Shown piece by piece: positions 5,998-6,464 of a DNA stretch of 6,464 nt. The stretch is taken from assembly GCA_934293835.1 (NCBI GenBank), contig CAKQZO010000092.1, positions 1 through 6,464 of the forward strand, given 5' to 3'. A program made the position numbers and the translations under genes. Below the pieces are notes generated by a model. The model did not search any database. It had not been told where the DNA came from and worked only from the letters and a program-made list of their open reading frames with translations. Numbering within the stretch: position 1 is the first letter of the stretch; every line of letters begins with the position of its first letter. This stretch comes from an uncultured Lacticaseibacillus sp. GTDB lineage: Bacteria; Bacillota; Bacilli; Lactobacillales; Lactobacillaceae.

Positions 5998-6227
5998 TGC
6001 GCGGCCGTCGCTTTCGCAATGATTTTGGCCGGCGTATTCCACTCGTTACGATCAAACTCCGACACCGGTACCGAAATCCCCAGCTGGTCTTGCAACTCCA
6101 GCAACAACTGGACTGTGTCCATCGAATCCAGCATCGCGGTGGCGAACAGATCGGTGTCTAGGCTGGCACTTAAGTCCTCACCTGTGAGCATATTCAGAAT
6201 GTCTAAAACGGTTGCTTTGGTATCCAT
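5994..6227 (-). CDS. dltC: DltC, D-alanyl carrier protein
   Basis: A 77-residue acyl-carrier-protein homologue (usual length 77-81). It carries D-alanine as a thioester on a 4'-phosphopantetheine arm, loaded by DltA and used by DltB/DltD. The attachment motif is [13 protein letters not shown] with Ser35. The remainder forms the acidic four-helix carrier fold, including [17 protein letters not shown] strong ribosome binding site, AAAGGAG, stands 7 nt upstream of ATG 6227. The gene starts 25 nt after the dltB stop and overlaps the dltD start by 4 nt (GTGA), so all three belong to one transcript. Confidence 0.96.
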   Translation of the reverse strand: MDTKATVLDILNMLTGEDLSASLDTDLFATAMLDSMDTVQLLLELQDQLGISVPVSEFDRNEWNTPAKIIAKATAAQ

Positions 6228-6252
6228 AAGTTATCTCCTTTGTGATTGACTA

Positions 6253-6464
6253 TCATAATTGATTCAAAAAGCCTGAGAAGATCAGGAAGCTGAAGCAGAC
6301 GACGTTGAACGTGATGACGACTGCCAGTGCCTGAGTGAAGCGGTTGTGCGGCAGCTGCTTGCGATGCTTCTTCTTGAAGCGCAACCAGATGTCGTTGATG
6401 ATGATCGCCGCGGCATGAAACAGGCCGTAGACGATGTAGTACCAGGTCACCCCGTGCCAGAAGC
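6253..6464 (-). CDS. dltB: DltB, C-terminal fragment (membrane-bound O-acyltransferase, cut by the window edge)
   Basis: The frame is open to the right edge and encodes the last 70 or so residues of DltB, the MBOAT-family membrane protein that moves D-alanine from DltC toward the cell exterior. The first visible residues, FWHGVTWYYIVYGLFHA, contain the MBOAT catalytic histidine (FWHG; His codon at 6456-6454). This is followed by a helix, the basic cytoplasmic stretch RFKKKHRKQLPHNR, and a last membrane helix (about ALAVVITFNVVCFSFLIFSG) before NQL and the stop. The 5' end of the gene, and dltA, lie beyond the window. The apparent GTG start at 6450 is internal to the protein. Confidence 0.94.
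   Translation of the reverse strand, partial: FWHGVTWYYIVYGLFHAAAIIINDIWLRFKKKHRKQLPHNRFTQALAVVITFNVVCFSFLIFSGFLNQL

Noticed and set aside
5998..6042. Upstream GTG start for dltD at 6042
   Set aside because: It would add 15 polar residues overlapping dltC and lacks a well-placed ribosome binding site. The KRRLLMIFG start at 5997 fits the family and the GTGA coupling.

Overview
The window looks like chromosomal DNA of a high-GC member of the Lactobacillaceae (Firmicutes). The support is a dlt operon of lactobacillar type, AGGAGG-type ribosome binding sites, classic U-run hairpin terminators, and an argH typical of lactobacilli. By eye the GC content is in the mid to high 50s percent, with strong G/C at third codon positions. 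That excludes the common low-GC lactobacilli, but I cannot name a species.

Layout from left to right. Positions 1-547 (+) are the 3' part of argH (argininosuccinate lyase), followed by its own terminator at 553-584. About 250 bp then show no convincing gene. A long nested hairpin at 836-900 closes a minus-strand DUF805 membrane-protein gene (901-1500). A 176-bp stretch bounded by 16-bp perfect inverted repeats (1551-1726) has the shape of a small transposon-derived element, and its right end doubles as a hairpin terminator for the next gene. A minus-strand ClbS/DfsB-family gene (1747-2268) is divergent from a plus-strand membrane-anchored GGDEF protein (2417-3550). A 20-bp-stem bidirectional terminator (3559-3602) separates the GGDEF gene from the convergent dlt operon. 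That operon reads leftward from the right edge: dltB (3' end only), dltC, dltD, then a serine hydrolase gene overlapping the end of dltD.

The dlt genes work as one pathway. DltC carries D-alanine on a phosphopantetheine arm. DltB, a membrane MBOAT protein, and DltD pass the D-alanine across the membrane onto teichoic acids. The fourth gene encodes a membrane-anchored penicillin-binding-protein-like hydrolase with SxxK but without a canonical YxN or HxG. Its overlap with dltD makes a teichoic-acid-related role likely, possibly like the DltE D-alanyl esterase of Lactiplantibacillus plantarum.

The two points most worth a second look are this operon-linked, motif-altered hydrolase and the GGDEF enzyme. 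The GGDEF enzyme keeps GGEEF but has Asn in place of the guanine-contacting Asp (GHLAGN instead of GHxxGD) and lacks the RxxD inhibitory site. I see no phage, CRISPR, tRNA or rRNA in the window.
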